Below, in pieces: positions 50,136 through 59,569 of a DNA stretch of 64,000 nt. Within the stretch, counting starts at the first letter, position 1; the number at the start of each line of letters is the position of its first letter. The translations under genes and the position numbers were made by a program. The stretch is taken from positions 1,488,001-1,552,000 of the forward strand of contig NZ_CP010523.2 in NCBI RefSeq assembly GCF_000828055.2, given 5' to 3'. The stretch comes from Klebsiella variicola. GTDB lineage: Bacteria > Pseudomonadota > Gammaproteobacteria > Enterobacterales > Enterobacteriaceae. The notes beneath the pieces were generated by a model that did no database searches, was not told the DNA's origin, and saw nothing but the letters and a program-made list of their open reading frames with translations.

Positions 50136-51508
50136 TGTTTTCCGACTGGCCCTGGCGCCACTGGCGCCAGTTACGCGGTGAGGCGCAGGCGTTACGCCTG
50201 AACGATCGGCTGCTGACCTGGCGTGAGCTATGCGCTCGGGTTGACGCGCTGGCGGCCGGCTTTGCCGCGCAGGGCGTTATGGAAGGTCAGGGCGTGGCGC
50301 TCCGGGCCTACAACCAGCCGGAGACGCTACTCGCCTGGCTGGCATTGCTGCAGTGCGGGGCGCGGGTGCTGCCGCTGAATCCGCAACTGCCAGAGGTGTT
50401 GCTGCAGGAACTGCTGCCTGCGTTAACCGTCCAGCATCAACTGGTGCTGAATGGTGCTGCGCAGCCGGGGGATTTACCGGCGTTAACTCTGCAGGCGGCC
50501 GAAGGCGTCCATGCCGTTTGCTGGCATGGCGAACGGCTGGTGTCGATGACGTTAACCTCCGGCTCAACCGGCCTGCCGAAAGCGGCGGTACATAGCGCCA
50601 GCGCCCATCTGGCCAGCGCCGCTGGCGTGCTGGCGCTGATGCCGTTTGCCGCAGAAGACGACTGGCTGCTGTCGCTGCCGTTGTTTCATGTCTCCGGGCA
50701 GGGGATCGTCTGGCGCTGGCTGCTGGCCGGCGCGCGAATGACGGTGCGCGACAAGCAACCGCTGGCGCAGATGCTGCAGGGCTGTACCCATGCTTCGCTG
50801 GTGCCGACTCAGCTGTGGCGCCTGCTGAATGATAATGCTGCGCTTTCCCTCAAGGCGGTGCTGCTCGGCGGCGCAGCGATCCCGGTCGAATTGACTGAGC
50901 GTGCACTCGCGCAGGGAATACGCAGTTTCTGCGGCTACGGCCTCACCGAGTTCGCTTCCACGGTCTGTGCCAAAGCGGCCGACGGCGCGGCGGATGTGGG
51001 CGAACCGCTGCCGGGGCGGGAGGTGAAAATTGTCGCCGGCGAGATCTGGCTGCGGGCGTCGAGTATGGCGGCGGGTTACTGGCGCGACGGTCAGTTATTG
51101 CCATTAACCAATGATGAAGGCTGGTTTGCGACACGCGATCGCGGGGAGTTACACAATGGTCGGCTGACGGTTGTTGGACGACTGGATAATCTCTTTTTTA
51201 GCGGCGGCGAAGGCATTCAACCGGAGGAGGTTGAGCGCGTGATACTCGCCCATCCGCAGGTACAACAGGTATTTATTGTACCGCTGGATGATGTCGAATA
51301 TGGTCAACGCCCGGTCGCGGTGGTGGAATGCGATGACGGCTGCGAGTTGAGCGCGCTGGCGACATGGAGCGCTGAGCGGTTAGCGCGCTTTCAGCAGCCA
51401 GTGCGTTGGCTACGGCTGCCGGACACGTTAAAGAACGGTGGGATTAAGATTTCCCGTCAGGCGCTGCGCGAATGGGCCAGACAGCAGACGTATGCGACCG
51501 TATCGTAG
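50132..51508 (+). CDS. menE: o-Succinylbenzoate-CoA ligase MenE
   Basis: MenE is an adenylate-forming ligase that activates o-succinylbenzoate with ATP and CoA for MenB. The product is 458 residues, slightly longer than E. coli. The P-loop-like motif [16 protein letters not shown], the [12 protein letters not shown] block, the ATRDRGE aspartate region and the C-terminal catalytic lysine in [13 protein letters not shown] are present. The start is taken as GTG at 50132, overlapping menC; an ATG at 50135 directly follows and is also possible. It is the last gene of the men cluster. Confidence 0.95.
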   Translation: MMFSDWPWRHWRQLRGEAQALRLNDRLLTWRELCARVDALAAGFAAQGVMEGQGVALRAYNQPETLLAWLALLQCGARVLPLNPQLPEVLLQELLPALTVQHQLVLNGAAQPGDLPALTLQAAEGVHAVCWHGERLVSMTLTSGSTGLPKAAVHSASAHLASAAGVLALMPFAAEDDWLLSLPLFHVSGQGIVWRWLLAGARMTVRDKQPLAQMLQGCTHASLVPTQLWRLLNDNAALSLKAVLLGGAAIPVELTERALAQGIRSFCGYGLTEFASTVCAKAADGAADVGEPLPGREVKIVAGEIWLRASSMAAGYWRDGQLLPLTNDEGWFATRDRGELHNGRLTVVGRLDNLFFSGGEGIQPEEVERVILAHPQVQQVFIVPLDDVEYGQRPVAVVECDDGCELSALATWSAERLARFQQPVRWLRLPDTLKNGGIKISRQALREWARQQTYATVS

Positions 51509-51543
51509 CCACCCGCCATATCCCGCGACATAACGCCGGGTGG
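51509..51543. repeat. REP-like palindrome between menE and nudI
   Basis: CCACCCG (51509-51515) pairs with CGGGTGG (51537-51543) around a 21-base GC-rich loop that ends GCCGGGTGGG, a typical REP tip. It lies right after the menE stop, between convergent genes, and could act as a 3' barrier for both. Confidence 0.5.
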
Positions 51544-51563
51544 GTTGAACGCGGTATGCTGGA

Positions 51564-51989
51564 CTAAAGTAGCCCTTTCTGGCTGAGCGTCACGCGGGTG
51601 GCGGCATTGAGATCGTAGTTTTTGAGATCGTCGGCTTTGACCCAGGCGTAATCGTCAAACTCCTCGTTGATCGTCACGTCGCGATTGGCGCTGACGCAGT
51701 CGAAGATCAGGTAGATCATATAGATCGTTTCCTGCCGACCATCCGGGTAAGTTTTGACGCGGGTATCATCGCGAAAGCTCCACGGCGCGATATGGGTAAG
51801 AATGAGTTTTTCGCCAAGCTCTTCGCGTATCTCCCGCCGCAGCGCCTCTTCAATACGCTCCCCTGGCTCCACGCCGCCGCCGGATAAGGCCCATTGCCCG
51901 GGAAAAACCCCGCGGTCGGCGGCCATTTTGCAGAGCAGATAATGGCCTTCATTCTGGATAAGCGGGCAAACAATCGTCCTTTGACGCAC
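51564..51989 (-). CDS. nudI: Nucleoside triphosphatase NudI
   Basis: NudI is a 141-residue Nudix hydrolase that prefers pyrimidine deoxynucleoside triphosphates (dUTP, dTTP, dCTP). A complete Nudix box lies at residues 38-60: G38, E44, R52-E53, E56-E57 and G59 ([22 protein letters not shown] as landmark ends GGVEPGE and REIREELG). It is convergent with menE. In E. coli the pmrD, arn and ais genes lie between menE and nudI; here the two are neighbours. Confidence 0.95.
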   Translation of the reverse strand: MRQRTIVCPLIQNEGHYLLCKMAADRGVFPGQWALSGGGVEPGERIEEALRREIREELGEKLILTHIAPWSFRDDTRVKTYPDGRQETIYMIYLIFDCVSANRDVTINEEFDDYAWVKADDLKNYDLNAATRVTLSQKGLL

Positions 51990-52126
51990 GGTTTTTCTCC
52001 TTCAGAGGGATGGGGCGGTATGCCGATGAAATAGTTTGCGAGCCGCCTCGGTAAACCGCAAGCGAAATGCGGCCCTGGCCCTGTTGGGTGTTAAGTTAGG
52101 TGAAAATAATCGCATGGAGTTTCGCC

Positions 52127-53068
52127 ATGGACAGGGCGCCCCATTCCCCGCATGACGCCGTATTTAAACACCTGTTGTCGCACCGGGCGACGGCAAAGGA
52201 CTTCCTTGACATTCATCTCCCCGGACCGCTGCGCGCGTTATGCAACCTGAATACGCTGCAACTGGAATCCGGGAGCTTTATTGACGATGAGCTACGAGCG
52301 AGTCATTCCGATATCCTTTACTCGCTGCAAACGCAGGCGGGGGAGGGCTATATCTATCTGTTGATTGAGCACCAAAGCTCGGCGGACCGCCATATGGCCT
52401 TTCGCCTGATGCGCTATGCCATCGCCGCGATGCAACGTCATCTGGATAAGGGGCATACGCAGCTGCCGCTGGTTATCCCCCTGCTGTTTTATCATGGCCG
52501 CGTTTCGCCCTGGCCGTACCCGATGTGCTGGCTGGCAGGCTTTGCCGATCCGGACGTTGCGCGGCGGATCTATGGTGATGATTTTCCCTTAATCGATATC
52601 ACCACCACCCCGGATGATGAAATCATGCGCCACCGGCGCGTGGCGATGCTGGAGCTGCTGCAGAAGCATATCCGCCAGCGCGACATGATGGACCTGCACG
52701 AGCAGCTGGTCAGCCTGTTAGCACTGGGATACACTAGCCGCAGGCAGCTAAAGACGCTGTTGCACTATTTATTACAGGCAGGAAACGCCGCCGATCCGGT
52801 CGCTTTTTTGCGCCATCTTGCGCAAAGCGTTCCCCGGCGGTCGCACAAGGAGACGCTCATGAATATTGCCCAGTTTCTGGAACAACGCGGCCATCAGCAA
52901 GGGTTAAAGCAAGGTCTGCAACAAGGTCTGCAACAAGGTCTGGAGCAAGGTGAGCAGCAGACCGCGGAGCGTATTGCCCGGGCGATGCTCGCTAGCGGAC
53001 TCGACCTGTCGCTGGTGGCGAAACTGACCGGCCTCGCCCCGGAATGTCTGGCCCGGCTGCAGCATTAA
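52127..53068 (+). CDS. Rpn family recombination-promoting nuclease / putative transposase
   Basis: This 313-residue protein belongs to the Rpn (transposase_31, PD-(D/E)XK) family, whose E. coli members are endonucleases that promote RecA-independent recombination. The N-terminal signature SPHDAVFKHLLSHRATAKDFLDIHLP is clear. The catalytic pattern is visible as an aspartate in SHSDILYSL-like context (ASHSDILYS) followed by E-x-Q in YLLIEHQSS. The C-terminus carries a QQGL/KQGL tract from a 12-bp tandem repeat. The start at 52127 has GGAG nearby; a frame from 52100 is less likely. It could be the counterpart of rpnE (yfaD), moved from beside glpC. Confidence 0.9.
   Translation: MDRAPHSPHDAVFKHLLSHRATAKDFLDIHLPGPLRALCNLNTLQLESGSFIDDELRASHSDILYSLQTQAGEGYIYLLIEHQSSADRHMAFRLMRYAIAAMQRHLDKGHTQLPLVIPLLFYHGRVSPWPYPMCWLAGFADPDVARRIYGDDFPLIDITTTPDDEIMRHRRVAMLELLQKHIRQRDMMDLHEQLVSLLALGYTSRRQLKTLLHYLLQAGNAADPVAFLRHLAQSVPRRSHKETLMNIAQFLEQRGHQQGLKQGLQQGLQQGLEQGEQQTAERIARAMLASGLDLSLVAKLTGLAPECLARLQH
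52898..52957 (+). repeat. Five 12-bp tandem repeats inside the Rpn gene
   Basis: The units begin CAAGG and follow CAAGGTCTGCAA. Two are identical (52910-52921 and 52922-52933), one differs by two bases (52934-52945), and the outer two are more diverged. Each codes four residues (QGLQ-type), so gain or loss of a unit keeps the frame. Slippage here would vary the C-terminal tail length. Confidence 0.88.
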
Positions 53069-53261
53069 TTATTCCCTTATCCACCCGCGCCGCGCCGATC
53101 GTGCGGCGTCAGTTCTCTGTTTTCGTCAATGTGTCAGCGTTAATCATAATAAACATGAATATTCATGGCGCTGAACGGGCGGTTCGTTATTCCGACAACG
53201 CCCGATGCCATAAAAAAACGCAACTGGTTACACTCTTGTGAAAATTCATTTCGCCAGGTCA

Positions 53262-53289
53262 TTGATTCCTGACGGGTGCGCAGTAGAAT
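53262..53289 (+). promoter_or_regulatory. Candidate sigma-70 promoter of yfaZ
   Basis: TTGATT (53262-53267) and TAGAAT (53284-53289) are separated by 16 bases. The start site would be near 53296, giving a leader of about 47 bases before yfaZ. Confidence 0.45.
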
Positions 53290-53342
53290 TTTCAGGTTTT
53301 TTCGGGACTTCTTTGATTTTAATTTTCTGGATAGAGTAAATA

Positions 53343-53885
53343 ATGAAAAAAAGCATTTTTATGGCGCTGGCTGGCGTCATGCTGGTTTCTTCCGCGGCCC
53401 ATGCGATCAGCGTTACCGGTGAAGCAGGCGAGCATTACACCAATCTTGGCGTCGGGTTTGGCACGGAGTCTACCGGCCTGGCCGTTTCCGGTAACTGGCT
53501 GCATAGCGATAACGACGGCGACGCCGCGGGTTTAGGCCTGGGGCTCAATATTCCGCTGGGGCCGTTCCTCGCGACTGTGGGCGGTAAAGGCGTATACACC
53601 AACCCGAAACAGGGCGATGAAGGTTATGCAGCAGCGGTCGGCGGCGGCCTGCAGTGGAAAATTGGCGACAGCTTCCGCCTGTACGGCGACTACTACTACT
53701 CGCCGGATTCCCTCTCCAGCGGCATTGACAGCTATCAGGAAGCTAATGTCGGCGCCAGCTGGACCATCATGCGTCCGCTCAGCATCCAGGCAGGCTATCG
53801 CTATCTGAACCTGGCGGGTAAAGATGGCAACCGCGATAACACCATCGCCGACGGTCCGTACATCGGCGCCAGCGCCAGCTTCTAA
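53343..53885 (+). CDS. yfaZ: YfaZ family outer-membrane protein
   Basis: YfaZ is a 180-residue exported protein with a Sec signal peptide ending at about residue 21 (SSAAHA, then ISVTG). The mature part consists of alternating short amphipathic strands with aromatic girdles (YGDYYYSPDSLSSG, IQAGYRYLNLAG) and ends in SASF, a C-terminal phenylalanine as usual for outer-membrane beta-barrels. It is annotated in E. coli as a porin-like protein, but no transport substrate is known. It lies between the Rpn gene and yfaY, with its own candidate promoter. Confidence 0.92.
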   Translation: MKKSIFMALAGVMLVSSAAHAISVTGEAGEHYTNLGVGFGTESTGLAVSGNWLHSDNDGDAAGLGLGLNIPLGPFLATVGGKGVYTNPKQGDEGYAAAVGGGLQWKIGDSFRLYGDYYYSPDSLSSGIDSYQEANVGASWTIMRPLSIQAGYRYLNLAGKDGNRDNTIADGPYIGASASF

Positions 53886-53894
53886 TCTCCTCCG

Positions 53895-53925
53895 GCGCGG
53901 TATCTTCTTGCCGCGCCAGATTTTC
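53895..53925 (+). terminator. Likely terminator after yfaZ
   Basis: GGCGCGG (53895-53901) pairs with CCGCGCC (53912-53918) and is followed by AGATTTT. The T run is short, so termination may be partial. Confidence 0.6.
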
Positions 53926-53987
53926 CTCCTCGTCAGCATCCCGCTTTGCGTTATAGTATTTGCCACCTGGCAGGCAAGGAGTGAGCA

Positions 53988-55184
53988 ATGTTGAATGTGG
54001 AAATGCTGTCCACTGGCGATGAAGTGTTGCATGGTCAAATCGTTGATACCAATGCGGCATGGCTGGCGGATTTCTTTTTTAATCAGGGGTTACCGTTAAC
54101 GCGCCGCCATACCGTTGGCGACGATCTTGATGCGCTGGTGGCGATTCTGCGCGAACGCAGCGAACAGGCGGATGTGCTGATCGTTAACGGCGGCCTTGGG
54201 CCGACCAGCGACGATCTGAGCGCGCTGGCCGCCGCCACCGCGAAAGGCGAAGGGCTTATTTTGCATCCGGAGTGGCTGGAAACCATGACCCGTTTCTTTG
54301 CCGAGCGCGGCCGGCCGATGGCGGAAAGTAACCGCAAGCAGGCGGAAATCCCCGCCAGCGCCGAGATGATCAATAACCCGGTCGGCACGGCCTGTGGCTT
54401 TGCCGTTCAGCTCAACCGCTGCCTGATGTTTTTCACCCCCGGTGTACCTTCTGAATTTAAGGTGATGGTCGAGCAGGAGATTTTACCGCGTCTGCGTCAG
54501 CGCTTTACGCTGCCGGAACCGCCGGTATGCCTGCGTTTGACCACCTTTGGCCGCTCGGAGAGCGAGCTGGCGCAAAGCCTCAATCCGCTGACGTTACCGC
54601 CTGGCGTGGTGATGGGTTACCGTTCGTCGATGCCGATTATCGAACTCAAGCTAACCGGACCGGCTGACCAGCGCGACGCCATGCTGGCCCTGTGGCCGGA
54701 AGTCCGCAAGGTGGCTGGCGACAGTCTGATTTTCGAAGGCACGGAAGGGTTACCGGCGCAGATTGCGCGCTGCCTGCAGGAGCGGCAGCTGAGCCTGACG
54801 CTCAGCGAGCAGTTTACCGGCGGCCTGCTGGCGCTGCAGCTGTCCCGCGCCGGCGCGCCGCTGCTGGCCAGCGAAGTGGTTCCGGCGCAGGAGGAGACGC
54901 TGGCGCAGGCGGCTCGCTGGGCGGCCGAGCGGCGAATAAACCATTTTGCCGGCCTGGCCCTGGCGGTGAGCGGCCAGGAGAACGATCATCTTAACGTGGC
55001 CCTGGCCACCCCGGACGGCACCTTCGCGCTGCGCGTGAAGTTTAGCGTCACCCGCCACAGCCTGGCGGTACGCCAGGAAGTCTGCGCCATGATGGCATTA
55101 AATATGCTGCGTCGCTGGCTGAATGGTCAACCGCTGGCCAGCGAACATGGCTGGATTAACGTGGTGGATTCCCTCTCGCTGTAA
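53988..55184 (+). CDS. yfaY: CinA-like protein YfaY
   Basis: YfaY is a 398-residue member of the CinA family. The N-terminal MoCF/COG1058 domain is clear: STGDEVLHGQIVDTNAAWLAD, NGGLGPTSDDLSA and NNPVGTACGF. The C-terminal half has a CinA amidase-like fold (SLTLSEQFTGGLLALQLSRAG), but whether it is a working nicotinamide-nucleotide amidase is uncertain; the E. coli YfaY has been reported to lack that activity, which resides in PncC. It follows yfaZ in the same direction and precedes the rhamnonate genes. Confidence 0.93.
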   Translation: MLNVEMLSTGDEVLHGQIVDTNAAWLADFFFNQGLPLTRRHTVGDDLDALVAILRERSEQADVLIVNGGLGPTSDDLSALAAATAKGEGLILHPEWLETMTRFFAERGRPMAESNRKQAEIPASAEMINNPVGTACGFAVQLNRCLMFFTPGVPSEFKVMVEQEILPRLRQRFTLPEPPVCLRLTTFGRSESELAQSLNPLTLPPGVVMGYRSSMPIIELKLTGPADQRDAMLALWPEVRKVAGDSLIFEGTEGLPAQIARCLQERQLSLTLSEQFTGGLLALQLSRAGAPLLASEVVPAQEETLAQAARWAAERRINHFAGLALAVSGQENDHLNVALATPDGTFALRVKFSVTRHSLAVRQEVCAMMALNMLRRWLNGQPLASEHGWINVVDSLSL

Positions 55185-55363
55185 GTCGTTTCCTCCGGCG
55201 CGCGGGCTTCTCCCGGGCGCCGGTTGTCCAGCCTGTTGTACTCTCCTGAAAAAATTCTGTGCGTTAAGTCGCAATAATCTGCAGCGGATGGTCCAGCATA
55301 CGGGAAAACGATTGCCCCGCGATATCGCTCACACTTTACCGCCCGCACAATCGCAACACTGAT

Positions 55364-55397
55364 TCCAGTATTCAGGATTGGAGTCCAGTATGTTGGA
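55364..55397 (+). promoter_or_regulatory. Operator-like repeats over the rhmR start
   Basis: TCCAGTAT occurs twice (55364-55371 and 55384-55391), 20 bases apart. The second copy is part of TCCA-GTATGT-TGGA (55384-55397), a 14-base dyad that spans the rhmR start codon. IclR-type regulators bind short dyads of this kind (for example TGGAAAT/ATTTCCA). Autoregulation by RhmR is the likely purpose, but this is inference. Confidence 0.4.
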
Positions 55398-56175
55398 ATC
55401 AACAAAAGTCCCGGCGCTGACCCGCGCGATTGAGATCCTCAATTTAATCAGCCGGATTGGTCCCTGCAGCGCAGCCACCATCATTGCCGAACTGGGGATC
55501 CCGAAAAGCACGGTTTATCTGCTGCTGGGCGAGCTAAAAAAGCAGCGCTTCATCAGTATGGATAATCAGGATAACTACTGCCTGTGGACCAAGCTGGTGG
55601 AGCTGGCCGGGCAGGCGCTGAGCAAAATGGATCTGCGCGAGCTGGCGCGTCCGCGCCTCACCCGACTGATGGATGAGTGCGGCCTGCTTTGTCATCTGGG
55701 CATCATCGATCAGGGTAACGCCTACTACATTCTTAAAATTGAGTCTCCCGCCACCATTAGCGTGCGTTCGCACGAAGGCAAGAGCCTGTCGCTTTATCGC
55801 TCCGGGATCGGCAAATGTTTGCTGGCCTGGCAGCCCGCCAGCGTTCAGGCGTCGATTATCGACGACCTGCAGTGGGAGCGGGCCACGCCAACGACCATCA
55901 CCGATGCTCAACAGCTGCGGGAGGAGCTGGGGCGCATTCGCGCTCGGGGCTGGAGCTTTGATAATGGCGAGGACTATCCGGATGTGCGCTGCGTGGCCGC
56001 CCCGGTATTTAACGCCAATAACGACCTGACCGCCGCCATCTCGGTGGTGGGCACCCGTCTGCAAATCAATGAAGACAATCGCGATTATCTGGCCGGTAAG
56101 GCGATTGCCTGCGCGAAAGATATTTCCCGTCTGCTGGGGTGGAAAAGCCCCTTCGAACAACTCGCCTCATCATAA
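55390..56175 (+). CDS. rhmR: IclR-family regulator of rhamnonate catabolism
   Basis: RhmR (YfaX) is the probable regulator of the adjacent L-rhamnonate genes. The product is 261 residues. The winged helix-turn-helix is at residues about 8-70 ([17 protein letters not shown] and [20 protein letters not shown]). The IclR effector domain follows, with [21 protein letters not shown] and [21 protein letters not shown]. The ATG at 55390 with GGAG at 55380-55383 is chosen; a TTG four codons upstream keeps the frame open. It is the first gene of the rhmRDTA unit, and rhmD starts 10 bases after its stop. Confidence 0.92.
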   Translation: MLESTKVPALTRAIEILNLISRIGPCSAATIIAELGIPKSTVYLLLGELKKQRFISMDNQDNYCLWTKLVELAGQALSKMDLRELARPRLTRLMDECGLLCHLGIIDQGNAYYILKIESPATISVRSHEGKSLSLYRSGIGKCLLAWQPASVQASIIDDLQWERATPTTITDAQQLREELGRIRARGWSFDNGEDYPDVRCVAAPVFNANNDLTAAISVVGTRLQINEDNRDYLAGKAIACAKDISRLLGWKSPFEQLASS

Positions 56176-56185
56176 GGAGAACATC

Positions 56186-57391
56186 ATGACCCTACCGAAA
56201 ATTAAACACGTCCGCGCCTGGTTTACCGGCGGCGCCACAGCAGAGCAGGGCGCCGGCGGCGGTGATTACCACGACCAGGGGGCTAACCACTGGATTGACG
56301 ATCATATCGCCACCCCGATGAGCAAATATAAAGAGTATGAGCAGTCCCGCCAGTCTTTTGGCATCAACGTGCTGGGCACGCTGATTGTGGAAGTGGAAGC
56401 CGACAACGGACAGACCGGCTTTGCGGTGTCGACGGCCGGGGAGATGGGCTGCTTTATCGTGGAAAAACATCTCAACCGCTTTATCGAAGGCAAATGCGTC
56501 AGCGATATCAAACTGATCCATGACCAGATGCTTAACGCCACCCTTTACTACGCGGGATCCGGCGGCCTGGTAATGAATACCCTCTCCTGTGTCGACCTGG
56601 CGCTGTGGGATCTGTTCGGGAAAGTGGTTGGCCTGCCGGTCTACAAACTGTTGGGCGGGGCGGTGCGCGACGAAATCCAGTTCTATGCCACCGGCGCGCG
56701 TCCGGACCTGGCGCAGGAGATGGGCTTTATCGGCGGCAAAATGCCCACCCACTGGGGGCCGCACGATGGCGACGCCGGGATCCGCAAAGACGTCGCCATG
56801 GTGGCGGATATGCGTGAAAAGTGCGGCCCGGATTTCTGGTTAATGTTGGACTGCTGGATGAGCCAGGACGTTAACTATGCCACCAAACTTGCCCATGCCT
56901 GCGCCCCTTATAACCTCAAGTGGATCGAAGAGTGCCTGCCGCCGCAGCAGTATGAAGGCTATCGCGAGCTGAAGCGCCAGGCGCCGGCCGGGATGATGGT
57001 GACCAGCGGCGAGCACCACGGCACACTGCAGTCCTTCCGCACCCTGTCGGAAACCGGCATCGATATTATGCAGCCCGACGTCGGCTGGTGCGGCGGCTTA
57101 ACCACCCTGGTGGAGATCGCGGCCATTGCCAAAGCGCGCGGGCAGCTGGTGGTGCCCCACGGCTCGTCGGTTTACTCCCATCATGCGGTGATCACCTTCA
57201 CCAACACGCCGTTCAGCGAGTTTCTGATGACCAGCCCGGACTGCGCCACGCTGCGTCCGCAGTTCGACCCGATCCTGCTCGGCGAGCCGGTGCCGGAGAG
57301 AGGGCGCATTCATAAATCGGTCCTGGATAAACCCGGCTTTGGCGTCGAGCTCAATCGCGACTGCAACCTGAAGCGTCCTTATCAACACTGA
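56186..57391 (+). CDS. rhmD: L-rhamnonate dehydratase
   Basis: RhmD is an enolase-superfamily acid-sugar dehydratase that removes water from L-rhamnonate to give 2-keto-3-deoxy-L-rhamnonate. The product is 401 residues. The N-terminal capping domain ([23 protein letters not shown]) is followed by the barrel with metal ligands in [17 protein letters not shown] and TSGEHHGT, and the catalytic His in [14 protein letters not shown]. The ATG at 56186 has AAGGAGA upstream. Open frame continues upstream into rhmR but without a ribosome site. Confidence 0.96.
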   Translation: MTLPKIKHVRAWFTGGATAEQGAGGGDYHDQGANHWIDDHIATPMSKYKEYEQSRQSFGINVLGTLIVEVEADNGQTGFAVSTAGEMGCFIVEKHLNRFIEGKCVSDIKLIHDQMLNATLYYAGSGGLVMNTLSCVDLALWDLFGKVVGLPVYKLLGGAVRDEIQFYATGARPDLAQEMGFIGGKMPTHWGPHDGDAGIRKDVAMVADMREKCGPDFWLMLDCWMSQDVNYATKLAHACAPYNLKWIEECLPPQQYEGYRELKRQAPAGMMVTSGEHHGTLQSFRTLSETGIDIMQPDVGWCGGLTTLVEIAAIAKARGQLVVPHGSSVYSHHAVITFTNTPFSEFLMTSPDCATLRPQFDPILLGEPVPERGRIHKSVLDKPGFGVELNRDCNLKRPYQH

Positions 57392-57433
57392 TTGCGTCGG
57401 GCTGCCCGGCGGCCCGCGCCTGAGGATATTATG

Positions 57434-58723
57434 ATGAGCAACACTCTGCTGGAGAGCGTGGTGAAGAAAAACCGCGCCCGCTTAATCCCCTTTATGCTGG
57501 CGCTGTACGTGCTGGCGTTTCTTGACCGTTCGAATATCGGTTTCGCCAAAGAGACCTACCAACTGGATACCGGGCTCAGCAATGAGGCCTACGCGCTGGG
57601 GGCGGGGATTTTCTTTGTGGTCTATGCCTTCCTCGGGGTGCCGGCCAATCTGCTGATGCGCAAATTTGGCGCCAGAAAATGGATCGGCTGCACCACGCTG
57701 CTGTGGGGCGTGCTGTCGGCGGCGATGGCGTGGGCGGATACGGAAGCGAAATTCCTGCTGGTACGTACCCTGCTGGGCGCGGCGGAGGCGGGATTCTTTC
57801 CCGGAATGATCTACCTCACTTCACAGTGGTTTCCTCAGCAAAACCGCGCCAGCATTATGGGGCTGTTTTATATGGGGGCGCCGCTGGCCCTGACGCTGGG
57901 ATCGCCTTTATCCGGTGCGCTGCTGGAGATGCATGGGTTGATGGGCCATCCCGGCTGGTTCTGGATGTTTGTCATTGAAGGCCTGCTCGCCGTTGCCGCG
58001 GGAGCGTTCACCTTCTTCTGGCTGGACGATTCGCCGCAGCATGCCCGCTTCCTGAGCATAGAGGAGAAACAGGCGCTGATCGGCGAGCTGGCGCGCGAGG
58101 AGGAGAAAAAGATTGCCTCGCGCCTGTCCGATGCGCTGCGTAACGGGCGGGTCTGGCAGCTGGCGCTGATTTATCTGACCATTCAGGTGGCGGTCTATGG
58201 TCTGATTTTCTTCCTGCCCACCCAGGTTGCTGCGCTGCTGGGCACCAAAGTTGGCTTCGTTGCCTCGGTGGTGACGGCTATCCCGTGGGTGGCAGCGCTG
58301 TTTGGCACCTGGCTTATCCCTCGCTACTCCGATCGCACCGGCGAGCGGCGCAATATTGCCGCCCTGACGCTGCTGGCGGCGGCGGTCGGGATTGCGGTGT
58401 CCGGACTGGTGGCGCCGGTGCTGGCTATCATCGCGCTGTGCGTGGCGGCGGTTGGGGTGATTGCCGTGCAGCCGGTCTTCTGGACGATGCCGACGCAGCT
58501 GCTGTCCGGCACGGCCCTGGCCGCCGGGATTGGCTTTGTTAACCTGTTTGGCGCCATCGGCGGCTTTCTGGCGCCGATCGTGCGCGTGCAGGCCGAAACT
58601 TTGTTCGCCAGCAGCGCCGCCGGACTGTTAACCCTGGCCGGCGTCGCCATTGTCGGGGTGGTCATTATCTTTTCATTGAGCCTTACCCGCGCGGTACCCC
58701 AGCGCGGCAGCGTACAGCATTGA
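57434..58723 (+). CDS. rhmT: L-rhamnonate MFS transporter
   Basis: RhmT (YfaV) is a 429-residue major-facilitator protein of the anion:cation symporter group with 12 predicted spans. It is thought to import L-rhamnonate; the function is inferred from the operon. The ACS-family signature [16 protein letters not shown] lies after span 1, and the MFS loop motif is seen as [14 protein letters not shown]. Two adjacent ATG codons (57431 and 57434) are possible starts; the second gives the length of the E. coli protein. The end runs into rhmA with a 14-base gap. Confidence 0.92.
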   Translation: MSNTLLESVVKKNRARLIPFMLALYVLAFLDRSNIGFAKETYQLDTGLSNEAYALGAGIFFVVYAFLGVPANLLMRKFGARKWIGCTTLLWGVLSAAMAWADTEAKFLLVRTLLGAAEAGFFPGMIYLTSQWFPQQNRASIMGLFYMGAPLALTLGSPLSGALLEMHGLMGHPGWFWMFVIEGLLAVAAGAFTFFWLDDSPQHARFLSIEEKQALIGELAREEEKKIASRLSDALRNGRVWQLALIYLTIQVAVYGLIFFLPTQVAALLGTKVGFVASVVTAIPWVAALFGTWLIPRYSDRTGERRNIAALTLLAAAVGIAVSGLVAPVLAIIALCVAAVGVIAVQPVFWTMPTQLLSGTALAAGIGFVNLFGAIGGFLAPIVRVQAETLFASSAAGLLTLAGVAIVGVVIIFSLSLTRAVPQRGSVQH

Positions 58724-58737
58724 ATAAAGGAATCGCT

Positions 58738-59541
58738 ATGAACGCACTGTTATCTAACCCCTTCAAACGGGGATTATTACGCGGTGAGACGCAAATCGGC
58801 CTGTGGCTGAGCTCCACCTCCTCCTACATGGCCGAGATCGCCGCGACCTCGGGATACGACTGGCTGCTGATCGACGGAGAGCATGCGCCGAACACCATTC
58901 AGGACCTTTATCATCAGCTGCAGGCGATTGCCCCCTACGCCAGCCAGCCGGTCATTCGTCCGGTCGAGGGCAACCGCAGCCTGATAAAACAGGTGCTGGA
59001 TATTGGCGCCAGAACGTTGCTGGTGCCGATGGTCGATACCGCCGAGCAGGCGCGGGAGGTGGTCTCAGCGACCCGTTATCCGCCCATCGGTAGCCGCGGT
59101 GTTGGCGCTGGCGTGGCGAGAGCGGCGCGCTGGGGAAGGATAGAGAATTATATGGCGGAGGCGAATGACGAACTCTGTCTGCTGATACAGGTCGAGAGCC
59201 GAACCGCGCTGGAGAATCTGGACGCGATTCTTGAGGTGGACGGCATTGACGGGGTGTTTATCGGTCCGGCGGATCTTTCCGCCTCACTGGGTCACCCGGA
59301 CGATGCCGGCCATCCTGACGTGCTGCGGGTGATCGAGCAGAGCATCCGGCGCATTCGCGCGGCGGGGAAAGCGGCCGGATTTCTGGCGGTCGACCCGGCG
59401 ATGGCAGAAAAATGTCTTGCCTGGGGGGCCAACTTCGTGGCGGTCGGGGTGGACACCATGCTGTATACCCAGGCGCTGGACCGCCGGCTGGCGATGTTCA
59501 AACCCACCTGCGCCCAGCCGCAGGAGAAAGCGAGCTATTAA
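58738..59541 (+). CDS. rhmA: 2-keto-3-deoxy-L-rhamnonate aldolase
   Basis: RhmA splits 2-keto-3-deoxy-L-rhamnonate into pyruvate and L-lactaldehyde. It is a class II, metal-dependent HpcH/HpaI aldolase of 267 residues. Catalytic H49 is in [11 protein letters not shown]. The metal ligands lie in [17 protein letters not shown] and [13 protein letters not shown]. The ATG at 58738 has AAAGGA upstream and gives [10 protein letters not shown]; an earlier in-frame ATG at 58720 is not favoured. It is the last gene of the operon and converges on glpC, 28 bases away, with no terminator hairpin seen between them. Confidence 0.95.
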   Translation: MNALLSNPFKRGLLRGETQIGLWLSSTSSYMAEIAATSGYDWLLIDGEHAPNTIQDLYHQLQAIAPYASQPVIRPVEGNRSLIKQVLDIGARTLLVPMVDTAEQAREVVSATRYPPIGSRGVGAGVARAARWGRIENYMAEANDELCLLIQVESRTALENLDAILEVDGIDGVFIGPADLSASLGHPDDAGHPDVLRVIEQSIRRIRAAGKAAGFLAVDPAMAEKCLAWGANFVAVGVDTMLYTQALDRRLAMFKPTCAQPQEKASY

Positions 59542-59569
59542 CTATTGATGGCGGAGGCTGGCGCTGGGC

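Noticed and set aside
53304-53331. Sigma-E-like promoter (GGGACTT-N15-TCTGGA) before yfaZ.
   Set aside because: The start site would fall about five bases before the ATG, leaving no room for a ribosome site. A better sigma-70 pair lies at 53262-53289.
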